A stretch of DNA of 64,000 nucleotides from the NCBI RefSeq assembly GCF_001870735.1, contig NZ_MORL01000005.1, positions 362,033 through 426,032 of the forward strand, in the 5' to 3' direction. The stretch is from Arsenicibacter rosenii (lineage in GTDB: Bacteria > Bacteroidota > Bacteroidia > Cytophagales > Spirosomataceae). Under the pieces are notes generated by a model, which made no database searches, was not told the DNA's origin, and was given only the letters and a program-made list of their open reading frames with translations. This document shows positions 1 to 8,596 of this stretch, piece by piece. The stretch's first letter is position 1, and the number at the start of each line of letters is the position of its first letter. The translations under genes and the position numbers were made by a program.

Positions 1-17
1 ATTCAAACACATCAAAC

Positions 18-572
18 TTATTTCTTAGAGGCAGACTTACCAGCTTTGCGGCGAATAACCTCACCAACAAAACGGATACCTTTACCTTTGTAAGGCTCAA
101 CTTTACGCAGTGACCGGATTTTGGCCGCGACGTCGCCGATTAATTGCTTGTCGATACCTTCCAGGATTACTTTAGGGTTCTGACCTTTTTCTGTTACGGC
201 TGTAACCTTGATTTCGTCAGGCATTGCCAGGAAAACATTGTGCGAGTAGCCAAGGTTCAATTCAAGAACATTATTAGCTACTGACGCCTTGTACCCTACA
301 CCGACTACTTCCAGTTCTGTTTTGTATCCGGTGCTAACGCCAACAACCATGTTATTTACCAGTGCGCGATACAGGCCATGTAAAGCCTTATGACGCTTCT
401 GATCGGTCGGACGTGTCACCTGAATCTGGCCTTCTTCTACAGCTACTTCGATATCAGGATCGATAGCTTGTGTCAAGCTACCCTTAGGGCCTTTAACCGT
501 CACCACGCTCTTGTCGACCGTCAGTGTAACGTTGCTTGGCAGGGCAATTGGTTTTTTACCTATACGTGACAT
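18..572 (-). CDS. rplF: 50S ribosomal protein L6
   Basis: Large-subunit protein L6, which binds 23S rRNA near the factor-binding site. The 184-residue length is normal for bacterial L6. The start MSRIGKKPI and the C-terminal block EPYKGKGIR followed by a basic tail are family signatures. It is the last gene of the ribosomal operon visible here; 13 bases separate it from rpsH, and the operon should continue beyond the left edge (rplR, rpsE and others by convention). Nothing unusual is seen. Confidence 0.98.
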   Translation of the reverse strand: MSRIGKKPIALPSNVTLTVDKSVVTVKGPKGSLTQAIDPDIEVAVEEGQIQVTRPTDQKRHKALHGLYRALVNNMVVGVSTGYKTELEVVGVGYKASVANNVLELNLGYSHNVFLAMPDEIKVTAVTEKGQNPKVILEGIDKQLIGDVAAKIRSLRKVEPYKGKGIRFVGEVIRRKAGKSASKK

Positions 573-585
573 TGTTCAATACGAA

Positions 586-984
586 TTAGTAAACGTAACA
601 CAATACCTCACCACCCACGTTCAGTGTTTTCGCTTCCTTATCGGTCATAACACCTTTAGAAGTTGAAACAATGGCTACACCTAAGCCATTCAGGATGCGC
701 GGCAGGTTATCAGCCGACCGGTACTGACGAAGACCCGGGCGGCTTACGCGCTGCAGATCTACGATAGCCGGTTGCTTCGTTACCGGGTTATACTTAAGTG
801 CGATCTTGATCGTACCCTGCGGGCCGTTTTCATCGAACTTGTAGTTCTGAATGTATCCTTTGTCAAACAGAACTTTTGTAATCTCTTTTTTTATGTTGGA
901 TGCAGGAATTTCCACAATCCGGTGCTTTGCACGGATGGCGTTTCTGACGCGCGTCAGATAATCTGCTATTGGATCTGTATTCAT
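586..984 (-). CDS. rpsH: 30S ribosomal protein S8
   Basis: S8 binds the central domain of 16S rRNA and is a regulator of the spc operon in other bacteria. An open frame extends upstream to 1032, but the family N-terminus [16 protein letters not shown] begins at 984, directly after a strong AAAGGAG ribosome-binding site, so I choose that start (132 residues, the usual size). The C-terminal block [12 protein letters not shown] and the ending GGEVLCYVY are typical. It lies between rpsN and rplF. Confidence 0.97.
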   Translation of the reverse strand: MNTDPIADYLTRVRNAIRAKHRIVEIPASNIKKEITKVLFDKGYIQNYKFDENGPQGTIKIALKYNPVTKQPAIVDLQRVSRPGLRQYRSADNLPRILNGLGVAIVSTSKGVMTDKEAKTLNVGGEVLCYVY

Positions 985-1091
985 CTCCTTTGAGAGTTGC
1001 TCGCAAACCCCTTGTTTTAAAAGAGCTTGCAAAATTACGGAAACAGAACTACAAATAAAAATTTGCTAGCGTGACTGTCGCTGCCAGATTT

Positions 1092-1361
1092 TTACCAGCT
1101 TGCTTTTGTTACACCAGGGATTTTACCTGCACCGGCCATTTCGCGGAATGTAACCCGTGAAATGCCGAATTTGCGCATATAGCCCCGAGGACGGCCAGTT
1201 AATTTACAACGGTTGTGAAGCCGTACGGGTGATGCATTACGCGGTAACTTGTCGAGTGCGGCATAGTCACCTGCTTCTTTTAATGCAGCACGTTTGGCAG
1301 CATACTTAGCTACCAGTTTCTCGCGCTTCCGCTCACGTGCCTTTACTGATTCTTTTGCCAT
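1092..1361 (-). CDS. rpsN: 30S ribosomal protein S14, long zinc-free form
   Basis: S14 of the 30S head. The 89-residue length and the absence of paired CxxC motifs mark the C-minus, zinc-independent type. The conserved C-terminal segment [18 protein letters not shown] and the ending VTKASW are diagnostic. It follows rplE in the usual spc order. About 107 bases separate it from the chosen rpsH start, one of the larger gaps in this operon. Confidence 0.98.
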   Translation of the reverse strand: MAKESVKARERKREKLVAKYAAKRAALKEAGDYAALDKLPRNASPVRLHNRCKLTGRPRGYMRKFGISRVTFREMAGAGKIPGVTKASW

Positions 1362-1389
1362 TTTTTAAAGTCTTTACCGGGTTGGTTAC

Positions 1390-1944
1390 TTACTTTTTGC
1401 TGCTTGCAAACGGCATTCCGAGTGCTTTCAGCAGTTCATAGCTTTCGTTATCAGAGCCCGCCGTTGTAACAAACGTAATATCCATACCAGAGATTCGCGT
1501 CACTTTATCGATGCTGATTTCCGGGAAGATAATTTGTTCTTTGATACCGAACGTGTAATTACCACGACCGTCAAAGCCCTTATCGTTGATTCCTTTGAAG
1601 TCACGAACCCGTGGTAATGCTACCGCAGTCAGACGGTCAAGGAATTCAAACATCCGATCTCCGCGAAGCGTTACTTTTGCTCCGATCGGCATGCCTTCAC
1701 GCAGTTTAAAGTTTGAAACGGCTTTCTTTGCTACCGTTGCCACGGCTTTCTGACCTGTGATTTGTGTAAGCTCATCAACGCCTACGTCAACCAGTTTTTT
1801 GTCAGCTACTGCCGCTCCGATGCCTTTGTTGATAACAATTTTAGTCAGACGCGGTACTTGCATGACCGACTTATACTGAAATTTGTCCTGCAACTGGGCG
1901 ACTACTTCGTTCAGATATTTTTCTTTTAATCTAGGTGTTGCCAC
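1390..1944 (-). CDS. rplE: 50S ribosomal protein L5
   Basis: L5 binds 5S rRNA and helps form the central protuberance. The 184-residue length is normal. Visible signatures are [29 protein letters not shown] and the C-terminal ITFVTTA segment with the ALGMPF ending. It sits between rplX and rpsN as in most bacterial spc operons. Confidence 0.98.
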   Translation of the reverse strand: MATPRLKEKYLNEVVAQLQDKFQYKSVMQVPRLTKIVINKGIGAAVADKKLVDVGVDELTQITGQKAVATVAKKAVSNFKLREGMPIGAKVTLRGDRMFEFLDRLTAVALPRVRDFKGINDKGFDGRGNYTFGIKEQIIFPEISIDKVTRISGMDITFVTTAGSDNESYELLKALGMPFASSKK

Positions 1945-1979
1945 TGTCTTCGCTCGTTTAAGAATGATACATCGACGAA

Positions 1980-2324
1980 TTAAGCAATAAACTTACCCGT
2001 CTTCTTCGAGTACCGCTGCAACTTACCGGCGTCGTTCAGGGCACGGCCCGTACGGGTAGCTTCTTTGGTAGCCGGATCGATCAACTTCAGGTTGCTGATA
2101 TGAATCGAACCTTCTGTTTTTACCAGTTCCCCTTGCGGGTTCTGAGCCGTTGGTTTGATGTGCTTTGTGATCAGATTAACACCTTCTACCAGAGCACGCT
2201 CTTTTTCAACCAGTACTTGTTTCACAACGCCTTGCTGGCCTTTTGAATTACCGGCAATGACTAAAACTGTATCGCCAGTTTTAATGTGAAATTTGTGGCG
2301 GGGTTTTGTCGTCTTCTTTTCCAT
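1980..2324 (-). CDS. rplX: 50S ribosomal protein L24
   Basis: L24 is an early assembly initiator of the 50S subunit. It is 114 residues long with a KOW motif near residues 16-42 ([20 protein letters not shown]). It begins only one base after rplN ends, so the two are probably translationally coupled. The N-terminal lysine-rich start is common in Bacteroidota. Confidence 0.97.
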   Translation of the reverse strand: MEKKTTKPRHKFHIKTGDTVLVIAGNSKGQQGVVKQVLVEKERALVEGVNLITKHIKPTAQNPQGELVKTEGSIHISNLKLIDPATKEATRTGRALNDAGKLQRYSKKTGKFIA

Positions 2325-2325
2325 C

Positions 2326-2694
2326 TTACAATACCTCCGGGGCTAACGATACAATTTTCATGAATTGTTTCTCGCGCAGCTCGCGGGCAACCGGCCCGAA
2401 AATACGAGTACCACGAGGTTCGTCGTTGTTGTTCAGCAATACGGCCGCGTTATCTTCGAACCGGATATACGAACCATCTTTACGACGAATTTCTTTTTTC
2501 GTCCGAACGACAACAGCTTTAGAGACTGTGCCTTTCTTCATATTGCTTGACGATAAAGCCTGCTTTACCGTTACTACGATTTTGTCGCCTACCGATGCAT
2601 AGCGCTTGCCCGTACCGCCCAGAACGCGGATGACGAGCACTTCTTTTGCGCCACTATTGTCGGCTACGCTCAATCTTGATTCTTGCTGTACCAT
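2326..2694 (-). CDS. rplN: 50S ribosomal protein L14
   Basis: L14 lies at the subunit interface and contacts 16S rRNA. Its 122 residues begin [18 protein letters not shown], the canonical L14 N-terminus, and it contains the conserved [15 protein letters not shown] block. It is packed tightly between rpsQ (3-base gap) and rplX (1-base gap). Confidence 0.99.
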   Translation of the reverse strand: MVQQESRLSVADNSGAKEVLVIRVLGGTGKRYASVGDKIVVTVKQALSSSNMKKGTVSKAVVVRTKKEIRRKDGSYIRFEDNAAVLLNNNDEPRGTRIFGPVARELREKQFMKIVSLAPEVL

Positions 2695-2697
2695 GGC

Positions 2698-2988
2698 TTA
2701 TTTCGCCTTTTCAATGATCTCGACTAATCTCCAACGCTTATTCTTGCTCAACGGACGAGTCTCCATGATGCGCACTTTGTCGCCAATCTGGCACTCGTTA
2801 TTCTCGTCATGAGCCATGAACTTCTTTGTACGGTGCATAAACTTACCATACATCGGATGCTTTACTTTGCGGTCTACTGCAACCGTGATGCTTTTCTGCA
2901 TTTTGTTGCTAACCACACGACCAATCCGCTCTTTACGGCTATTCCGTTCTACGGTTGGCTGCTGATCTTGTTTTGCTTGCTCTTCCAT
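2698..2988 (-). CDS. rpsQ: 30S ribosomal protein S17
   Basis: S17 is a primary 16S rRNA-binding protein. The core ([19 protein letters not shown], then VKHPMYGKF and [16 protein letters not shown]) is unmistakable. The protein is 96 residues, with a short extra N-terminal segment rich in Glu and Gln before the fold. It is flanked by rpmC and rplN in standard order. Confidence 0.98.
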   Translation of the reverse strand: MEEQAKQDQQPTVERNSRKERIGRVVSNKMQKSITVAVDRKVKHPMYGKFMHRTKKFMAHDENNECQIGDKVRIMETRPLSKNKRWRLVEIIEKAK

Positions 2989-3001
2989 TCGTAGTCGCTA
3001 T

Positions 3002-3196
3002 TTAAGCCTGGCGCGTTTTGATCGTTAATTCTGTATTCAGACGGGCGATAAGCTTGCGGTTCTCACGGATACGCATCGGATTTTCGATAGGTGATACCGC
3101 GTGGGCAAACTTAAGTTTTAACAACCGGTCCTGTTCTGCAGCGATTTGCTCGCGCAATTGTTCGACAGATAATGCCTTGATTTCTTCCTTTTTCAT
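3002..3196 (-). CDS. rpmC: 50S ribosomal protein L29
   Basis: Small helical-hairpin protein at the peptide exit tunnel, 64 residues. The block LRFAHAVSPIENPMRIRENR-like (here LKFAHAVSPIENPMRIRE) with the following K(L/I)IARLNTEL segment is the family signature. It lies between rplP and rpsQ. Confidence 0.97.
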   Translation of the reverse strand: MKKEEIKALSVEQLREQIAAEQDRLLKLKFAHAVSPIENPMRIRENRKLIARLNTELTIKTRQA

Positions 3197-3218
3197 GACT
3201 TGTGTCTAAACGCTAGGC

Positions 3219-3644
3219 TTATTCTTGCTCCTGATAATCACGGCGCACCACAAACTTGGTCCGTACCGGTAATTTTTGAGCTGCAAGCCGCAGCGCTTCC
3301 ATCCCTGTTTCGAGTGGCACACCAGTTGCCTCAAACAGGATGGTACCCGGTTTCACAACCGCTACCCAATATTCGGGAGCACCTTTACCTTTACCCATCC
3401 GAACTTCGGCCGGTTTCTTAGTAATCGGCTTGTCCGGGAAAATGCGAATCCAGACCTGGCCTTCGCGTTTCATAGCCCGCGTAACTGAGATACGGGCTGC
3501 TTCTATCTGACGGGCCGTAATCCAGCCTGGCTCCAGAGACTTGATCGCAAATGTACCAAAAGAAATTTGGTGACCACGTGTTGCAAGACCTTTGACTCTG
3601 CCTTTCTGCTGCTTACGGAACTTAGTTCTTCTTGGCTGTAACAT
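3219..3644 (-). CDS. rplP: 50S ribosomal protein L16
   Basis: L16 contacts the A-site tRNA near the peptidyl-transferase centre. The 141-residue protein starts [16 protein letters not shown] and has the conserved [20 protein letters not shown] block and [10 protein letters not shown]. It is separated from rpsC by 88 bases holding an inverted repeat, unlike the very tight spacing elsewhere in the operon. Confidence 0.99.
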   Translation of the reverse strand: MLQPRRTKFRKQQKGRVKGLATRGHQISFGTFAIKSLEPGWITARQIEAARISVTRAMKREGQVWIRIFPDKPITKKPAEVRMGKGKGAPEYWVAVVKPGTILFEATGVPLETGMEALRLAAQKLPVRTKFVVRRDYQEQE

Positions 3645-3665
3645 TTCTCTTGAATGTTAGCGTCA

Positions 3666-3735
3666 TAAGTCGAAAGTCTAAAGATGATTATCGTTAAAAA
3701 CGACGGTTAACTTTTGACTTCTGACTTTCGACTTA
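3666..3735. repeat. 13-bp inverted repeat between rpsC and rplP
   Basis: The arms TAAGTCGAAAGTC (3666-3678) and GACTTTCGACTTA (3723-3735) are perfect inverted copies separated by 44 bases. The right arm includes the rpsC stop codon. The inner part has further GACTT copies (TTTTGACTT, TCTGACTT, TTCGACTT). In RNA it would form a long stem between the rpsC and rplP cistrons. It could be a REP-like dispersed repeat or an mRNA-processing or stability element; the sequence does not decide this. Confidence 0.7.
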
Positions 3736-4605
3736 TTTACGATTACCTCCTCCACGGTTGTTGCCGGCTCCACCACCGCGGTTGTTACCGCCACGGTTGT
3801 TACCACCACCACGATTACCGCCACGGTCGTTACGGTCGTTACGGCCACGGCCACGATCGTTGCCATCACGGTCGCCACGAGGGCCGCGACGATCACCACG
3901 ATCACCACCACGGTCGCCACGATCACTACGTTCGCCGGCGGCAGCGGCACTTGCCATCGCTGCTGGTGACAGATCGCGCTTACCGTATACTTCGCCTTTG
4001 AATACCCAAACTTTAATACCGATTTTACCGTAAATCGTTTGAGCTTCAGAAATTGCGTAATCGATATCAGCACGCAGTGTGTGCAGAGGAACACGACCTT
4101 CTTTGTACTGTTCTGTACGGGCCATTTCAGCACCACCCAGACGACCTGACAATTTCACCTTGATTCCTTGAGCCCCTACGCGCATGGCAGAGCTGATCGC
4201 CTGCTTCATGGCACGACGGAATGAAATACGAGCCTGTAACTGCTGGGCAATTGCTTCACCGATCAGTTTAGCGTCGATTTCAGGACGTTTGATCTCGAAG
4301 ATGTTAATCTGGACGTCTTTGCCCGTGATTTTCTTTAATTCTTCTTTGATCTTGTCAACTTCTCCACCGCCTTTACCGATAACGATACCTGGACGGGCAG
4401 TATGAATTGTCAACGTAATGCGTTTCAGAGTACGCTCAATAACAACCCGGGCAATCGCTCCTTTCGGAATACGGGCTGCAATATATTTGCGGATTTTTTC
4501 GTCTTCAACCAGTTTGTCAGCAAATTCTTTGCCACCATACCAGCTTGATTCCCAGCCACGAACAATGCCAAGACGAAGACCTACCGGATTTACTTTCTGT
4601 CCCAT
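3733..4605 (-). CDS. rpsC: 30S ribosomal protein S3 with RG-rich tail
   Basis: S3 forms part of the mRNA entry channel. The N-terminal [14 protein letters not shown] and the KH-domain motif [14 protein letters not shown] (about residues 73-86) are clear, and the C-terminal S3 domain runs to about residue 213. After a short Ala-rich linker, residues 224-290 form a low-complexity tail built from Arg, Gly, Asp and Asn ([10 protein letters not shown] units). Typical S3 proteins are about 210-240 residues, so the tail of about 65 residues is an extension. It is encoded by a degenerate repetitive stretch at 3733-3935 and is likely disordered and RNA-binding. Confidence 0.97.
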   Translation of the reverse strand: MGQKVNPVGLRLGIVRGWESSWYGGKEFADKLVEDEKIRKYIAARIPKGAIARVVIERTLKRITLTIHTARPGIVIGKGGGEVDKIKEELKKITGKDVQINIFEIKRPEIDAKLIGEAIAQQLQARISFRRAMKQAISSAMRVGAQGIKVKLSGRLGGAEMARTEQYKEGRVPLHTLRADIDYAISEAQTIYGKIGIKVWVFKGEVYGKRDLSPAAMASAAAAGERSDRGDRGGDRGDRRGPRGDRDGNDRGRGRNDRNDRGGNRGGGNNRGGNNRGGGAGNNRGGGNRK

Positions 4606-4611
4606 TCGGTG

Positions 4612-5028
4612 TTACTCGTTATCAGATTTTTCCGTTTCTACCTCGTAGTCGTTTGCAACGTCTGCGCTATCAACCACCAGCGTGATGTGGTTTGACCGTT
4701 TCCGGATCCGGTGTCCGCGACCTTGCGGAGCCGGACGTAAACGTTTCAGCACGGGACCGCCATCAACAAATACCGTTTTGATGAACAGATCGGCATCTTC
4801 GATATTAACGTCTTCGTTTTTTTGCTGCCAGTTAGCTACTGCCGACAGAAGAACTTTCTGCATAACGGCGGCACCTGCCTGTGGCTGGTATTTCAGGAGA
4901 CCCAGAGCCCGGCTTACACGCTGACCACGAATCAGGTCAGCGATCAAGCGCATTTTGCGGGGCGACGTGGGCACATTTCTCAGTTTTGCTACTGCTTCCA
5001 TGTTTTTTCGAGTGGTGAGGGGCGTCAT
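4612..5028 (-). CDS. rplV: 50S ribosomal protein L22
   Basis: L22 lines the exit tunnel with its beta-hairpin. The protein is 138 residues; the core ([18 protein letters not shown] near residue 20, and [20 protein letters not shown] for the hairpin loop region) is typical. A C-terminal acidic extension ([15 protein letters not shown]) follows the fold. The gene lies 6 bases upstream of rpsC. Confidence 0.98.
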   Translation of the reverse strand: MTPLTTRKNMEAVAKLRNVPTSPRKMRLIADLIRGQRVSRALGLLKYQPQAGAAVMQKVLLSAVANWQQKNEDVNIEDADLFIKTVFVDGGPVLKRLRPAPQGRGHRIRKRSNHITLVVDSADVANDYEVETEKSDNE

Positions 5029-5069
5029 CAGCGGCTAGCGGGCCAACCGGTTAATGACTCCCACCTGGT

Positions 5070-5348
5070 TTATCGTTTGCCCTTGTCTTTTTTTGCAACG
5101 TGACCGCGGAAGTTCCGGGTTGGTGCAAATTCACCCAGCTTGTGGCCTACCATGTTTTCCGTTACGTATACCGGTATAAACTTGTTACCGTTATGTACGG
5201 CAAACGTGTGACCGATGAAATCAGGAGAGATCATCGACCGGCGAGACCAGGTTTTGATTACTGACTTCTTGCCTGAGTCGTTCATCGTCTGAACTTTATT
5301 GTCCAGACGAAAATCTATATACGGGCCTTTCTTTAGTGAACGTGCCAT
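5070..5348 (-). CDS. rpsS: 30S ribosomal protein S19
   Basis: S19 of the 30S head, 92 residues. It starts [12 protein letters not shown] and contains [22 protein letters not shown] and the [11 protein letters not shown] block near the C-terminus. It sits between rplB (7-base gap) and rplV. Confidence 0.98.
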   Translation of the reverse strand: MARSLKKGPYIDFRLDNKVQTMNDSGKKSVIKTWSRRSMISPDFIGHTFAVHNGNKFIPVYVTENMVGHKLGEFAPTRNFRGHVAKKDKGKR

Positions 5349-5355
5349 CTATTTA

Positions 5356-6180
5356 TTACTTTTTCCGTCGGCTAATGATCAAACTATTCGACTGATTCTT
5401 AGGCTTACGCGTTTTCTGGCCTTTTGCAAACTGACCATTCCGCGAGCGTGGGTGACCACCTGATGCACGGCCTTCGCCACCACCCATCGGGTGATCGATC
5501 GGGTTCATAGCAACACCACGTACACGAGGACGACGACCTAACCAACGTACACGACCGGCTTTACCCATTGTGTAGTTCATGTGATCAGGATTCGATACTG
5601 AACCTACAGTAGCGAAGCATACGCCTAATACTTTACGTGTTTCGCCTGACGGCATACGCAGGATAGCATATTTGTCTTCACGACCTACCAGCTGCGCATA
5701 CGTTCCTGCACTACGGGCCATAGCGCCCCCTTTACCAGGGTGCAGCTCAATGTTGTGAACGATGGTACCGATCGGCATTTTGGCCAGTGGCATTGCGTTC
5801 CCGACATCCGGTGTAGAGCCTTCGCCTGACTGGATCGTTTTACCAACGGCCAGACCTTGCGGAGCGATGATATAGCGTTTCTCGCCGTCTGTATACTGAA
5901 CCAGCGCGATACGTGCTGAACGGTTTGGATCGTACTCGATTGTCAATACTTCGGCCGGAACGCCTGTTTTGTCCCGTTTGAAGTCGATAATACGGTACAT
6001 CCGCTTATGACCACCACCGATGTAGCGCATTGTCCGACGACCCTGGCTGTTACGGCCACCGGTTCTTTTTATTGGTTCCAGCAGGCTTTTCTCCGGCTTG
6101 GAAGCGGTCAGTTCCGAGAAGTCCGGAGCTACGCGGAAGCGCGTACCCGGCGTTACTGGTTTTAATTTCTTAACTCCCAT
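5356..6180 (-). CDS. rplB: 50S ribosomal protein L2
   Basis: L2 is required for peptidyl transfer and subunit association. The length of 274 residues is standard. The C-terminal block [19 protein letters not shown] includes the conserved His at the catalytic centre. The gene lies between rplW and rpsS. Confidence 0.99.
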   Translation of the reverse strand: MGVKKLKPVTPGTRFRVAPDFSELTASKPEKSLLEPIKRTGGRNSQGRRTMRYIGGGHKRMYRIIDFKRDKTGVPAEVLTIEYDPNRSARIALVQYTDGEKRYIIAPQGLAVGKTIQSGEGSTPDVGNAMPLAKMPIGTIVHNIELHPGKGGAMARSAGTYAQLVGREDKYAILRMPSGETRKVLGVCFATVGSVSNPDHMNYTMGKAGRVRWLGRRPRVRGVAMNPIDHPMGGGEGRASGGHPRSRNGQFAKGQKTRKPKNQSNSLIISRRKK

Positions 6181-6209
6181 GATTGTTTATTCCGTTATTG
6201 CCCTCCGGC

Positions 6210-6497
6210 TTACAGGTCTGCGTAGATGTCAATTACTTCACCTTCCGCCAGTGTCACAATAGCCTTCTTGGTAGTTGAGGTCTTACCGGTCACAATCCGA
6301 CCGTTGATACTCTTGCTGCGTGTCTTACCCAGCGTGCGCAGTGTGCGAACGCTTTCTACGTTCACGCCGTACATTTTTTCGATAGCCTTGCTGATTTCAA
6401 ACTTGTTGGCTTTCAGTTCTACCTCGAAGGCATACTGGCCCTGTTTGTTCAAGACTGTCATCTTTTCCGTTATAATCGGTCTCTTTAAAACGCTCAT
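6210..6497 (-). CDS. rplW: 50S ribosomal protein L23
   Basis: L23 is at the tunnel exit and docks trigger factor and SRP. It is 95 residues, starting MSVLKRPIITEKMTVL, with the VELKANKFEISKAIEKMYGV segment typical of the family. It is 5 bases downstream of rplD. Confidence 0.98.
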   Translation of the reverse strand: MSVLKRPIITEKMTVLNKQGQYAFEVELKANKFEISKAIEKMYGVNVESVRTLRTLGKTRSKSINGRIVTGKTSTTKKAIVTLAEGEVIDIYADL

Positions 6498-6502
6498 GAT
6501 AA

Positions 6503-7132
6503 TTACTGCTCAAAAAGTGTTTGGAGTTTCGACAGCGCTTCTTCACTAATCAACAGACGATCAGCATTGATCAGATCGTATGTGTTTACCTGACTGGCAG
6601 TAACCACTTTCGCCTTTTGTACGTTCCGGCTCGACAGGACTACGTTTGAGTCTACGTCTGGCAGGATGAGCAGTGTTTTCTTAGCACCCAGAGATACTGA
6701 ACCAAGGAAAGAGATGTAATCTTTTGTACGTGGTTTCTCGAAGGCAACTGAATCAATAACGGAAATGCTATTTGCCTGAGCTTTAGCGGCCAGTGCTGAT
6801 TTGCGTGCCAGCTGCTTAACTTTCTTATTCAGTTTGAAGCTATAATCCCGCGGACGTGGACCGAAAATGGTACCACCACCTACGAATACCGGCGATTTGA
6901 TGCTACCTGCACGTGCACCGCCTGTACCTTTTTGCTTCTTCAGTTTGCGTGTTGAGTGAGCATTCTCAGCACGTTCTTTTGCTTTGTGCGTTCCTTGGCG
7001 CTGATTAGCTAGGTATTGCTTAACGTCCAGGTAAATCGCATGCTCGTTTGGTTCGATACCAAAAATGTCTTCCGGCAGCGTAACCTTCTTTCCCGTATCC
7101 TCGCCTTTGCTGTTATATACGATAAGTTCCAT
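6503..7132 (-). CDS. rplD: 50S ribosomal protein L4
   Basis: L4 lines the exit tunnel and in Enterobacteria represses the S10 operon. It is 209 residues, with the conserved KLKKQKGTGGARAGSIKSP loop (about residues 65-83) followed by GGGTIFGPRPRDY. It is 5 bases downstream of rplC. No leader resembling the E. coli L4-binding hairpin was recognised, but the structured region upstream of rplC is a candidate control site. Confidence 0.98.
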   Translation of the reverse strand: MELIVYNSKGEDTGKKVTLPEDIFGIEPNEHAIYLDVKQYLANQRQGTHKAKERAENAHSTRKLKKQKGTGGARAGSIKSPVFVGGGTIFGPRPRDYSFKLNKKVKQLARKSALAAKAQANSISVIDSVAFEKPRTKDYISFLGSVSLGAKKTLLILPDVDSNVVLSSRNVQKAKVVTASQVNTYDLINADRLLISEEALSKLQTLFEQ

Positions 7133-7137
7133 GACGC

Positions 7138-7758
7138 TTACTTCTCAATAATTACGAATGAATTTTTAGCACCCGGAACCGACCCGCTGATAACAAGCAG
7201 GTTTTGCTCAGGCATCACCTTCAACACTTTCAGGTTTTGCACCTTTACGCGGTTACCGCCCATGCGACCCGCCATACGCAATCCTTTGAATACCCGTGAC
7301 GGGAATGAACAGGCACCGATTGAACCAGGGTGACGCTGACGGTTGTGCTGACCGTGCGTTTGACCACCGACACCACCGAAACCGTGACGCTTCACAACGC
7401 CCTGGAATCCGCGGCCTTTGGCTGTGCCAACTACATCTACGAAGTCTCCTTCTCCGAATACATCGGCCACTTGCAGAGTGTCGCCGAGGTTGAATTCTGT
7501 TGTGAATTCTTTGAATTCGACCAGCTTACGCTTAGGGGTTGTACCAGCCTTTTTGAAATGGCCTTGCAACGGCTTGTTCGTATGCTTTTCTTTCTTTTCG
7601 CCGAAACCCAATTGCACCGCTTCATACCCATCTTTCTCAGTGGTACGAACCTGGGTTACGACACAGGGACCAGTTTGAATGACTGTACATGCCAGAGCCT
7701 GCCCGTCCGCATTGTACACGCTGGTCATCCCGATTTTTTTTCCAATTAAACCAGACAT
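7138..7758 (-). CDS. rplC: 50S ribosomal protein L3
   Basis: L3 is an assembly initiator near the peptidyl-transferase centre. It is 206 residues. The N-terminus [15 protein letters not shown] and the [19 protein letters not shown] loop are diagnostic. It is the first gene after the 400-base gap below rpsJ and has its own predicted promoter at 7822-7853, so the L3-to-L6 group is probably a separate transcription unit. Confidence 0.98.
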   Translation of the reverse strand: MSGLIGKKIGMTSVYNADGQALACTVIQTGPCVVTQVRTTEKDGYEAVQLGFGEKKEKHTNKPLQGHFKKAGTTPKRKLVEFKEFTTEFNLGDTLQVADVFGEGDFVDVVGTAKGRGFQGVVKRHGFGGVGGQTHGQHNRQRHPGSIGACSFPSRVFKGLRMAGRMGGNRVKVQNLKVLKVMPEQNLLVISGSVPGAKNSFVIIEK

Positions 7759-7821
7759 TTGTTTTGTAACTGTTGTAAGCAGGAAAAATTAAAAAATTTG
7801 ACCTCCGCCGAAACGGAGCCG

Positions 7822-7853
7822 CAAAATTAGAGAGAATCATGCAGGACTACAAA
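7822..7853 (-). promoter_or_regulatory. Bacteroidota-type promoter for rplC
   Basis: On the minus strand, TTTG (7850-7853) is followed by a 20-base spacer and TAATTTTG (7822-7829). This matches the Bacteroidota consensus of a -33 TTTG and a -7 TAnnTTTG. Transcription would start near 7815, leaving a leader of about 57 bases before rplC. Confidence 0.65.
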
Positions 7854-7883
7854 CTGTATCTTGCAGATTTTCAACATTTCAGA

Positions 7884-8030
7884 CAAAAAAATAGCCAGGT
7901 ATGAAATACACCTGACCGCTGTATGCCGTATTAGCCTTATGGCTTATACTGGCACGTTGTCAGATGTGGTTTCCAGTACGAGACCAGACCTTCATCCAGG
8001 TTATGTCGTTACAAGAGACTCTACTAATTC
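7884..8030 (-). ncRNA. Candidate small structured RNA or attenuated leader between rpsJ and rplC
   Basis: This non-coding stretch has a promoter directly upstream and ends in an intrinsic terminator. The terminator stem is CAGGT (7896-7900) with ACCTG (7910-7914), followed on the minus strand by a T7 run (7884-7890). Inside it are an ACTGG/CCAGT stem with further flanking pairs and a nested stem at 7924-7953 built on AGCC/GGCT. A 5' ACCTG (minus strand, near 8000) could pair with the terminator arm CAGGT, allowing an anti-terminator fold. The predicted RNA is about 147 nt. It might be a free small RNA (a 6S-type RNA is possible but I could not match it) or a regulated leader for the rplC operon. 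No tRNA, SRP RNA or tmRNA pattern was recognised. Confidence 0.55.
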
Positions 8031-8036
8031 GGAGTG

Positions 8037-8068
8037 CAAAATTATGCAATCTTTTTTTCATTGCAAAA
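8037..8068 (-). promoter_or_regulatory. Promoter of the candidate small RNA
   Basis: On the minus strand, TTTTG (8064-8068) is separated by 19 bases from TAATTTTG (8037-8044), a near-perfect Bacteroidota sigma-ABfr promoter. The predicted start near 8030 falls just downstream of the rpsJ terminator, so the unit below it is transcribed independently of rpsJ. Confidence 0.65.
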
Positions 8069-8079
8069 CATTGACACAC

Positions 8080-8115
8080 AAAAAAATATACCACTACCTT
8101 ACGGATAGTGGTATA
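8080..8115 (-). terminator. Intrinsic terminator of the fusA-rpsJ unit
   Basis: A perfect 10-bp stem (8087-8096 with 8106-8115) and a 9-base loop are followed on the minus strand by seven T residues. It lies about 50 bases after the rpsJ stop. This separates fusA-rpsJ from the rplC operon. Confidence 0.8.
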
Positions 8116-8162
8116 CTCCATTCAGCCTTGAAAATAACGGGCCTTTGGCCAATTATTTATCA

Positions 8163-8468
8163 TTAAACTTTGATTTCAACGTCAACGCCGCTAGGCAGCT
8201 CCAGTTTCATCAGGGCATCTACCGTTTTAGCGCTCGTTGAATAGATATCTACCAGACGCTTATACGTACACAGCTGGAATTGTTCCCGTGATTTTTTGTT
8301 CACGTGTGGCGAACGGAGAACTGTGTAGATTTCTTTGTCAGTTGGCAAAGGAATTGGTCCGCTCACAACAGCACCTGTTGACTTAACGGCCTTCACAATT
8401 TTCTCAGCCGATTTGTCAACCAGATTGTGGTCGAACGACTTCAGTTTAATGCGAATTTTTTGGCTCAT
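8163..8468 (-). CDS. rpsJ: 30S ribosomal protein S10
   Basis: S10 is a 30S head protein and antitermination partner of NusB (NusE). It is 101 residues, with [20 protein letters not shown] at the N-terminus and the [13 protein letters not shown] segment. It follows fusA by 128 bases and is cut off from rplC by a terminator, whereas in many bacteria it leads the S10 operon without interruption. Confidence 0.98.
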   Translation of the reverse strand: MSQKIRIKLKSFDHNLVDKSAEKIVKAVKSTGAVVSGPIPLPTDKEIYTVLRSPHVNKKSREQFQLCTYKRLVDIYSTSAKTVDALMKLELPSGVDVEIKV

Positions 8469-8550
8469 TCTGTTTGGTTCGTTAAACGTTTATGGAATTA
8501 ACCGGCGAAAGAACCATTTACTCCTCCGGCAATTGTACTTATTAAAATTT

Positions 8551-8582
8551 ATGCTTACCAACTCCGGAGAGTCAGTAAGCAT
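8551..8582 (-). promoter_or_regulatory. Intercistronic hairpin between fusA and rpsJ
   Basis: ATGCTTAC (8551-8558) pairs with GTAAGCAT (8575-8582), and the loop holds a nested ACTC/GAGT pairing around CCGG. On the minus strand it is followed by an A/T-rich stretch with only four consecutive T bases, so it is a weak terminator or a processing or attenuation hairpin that lets some transcription through to rpsJ. Confidence 0.5.
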
Positions 8583-8596
8583 AAACGAATCAGCTA

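Noticed and set aside
3678..4136. 152-residue minus-strand ORF overlapping rpsC
   Set aside because: It is an alternative frame of the repetitive S3 tail region, rich in Val/Thr by repeat effect, and it overlaps a certain gene.
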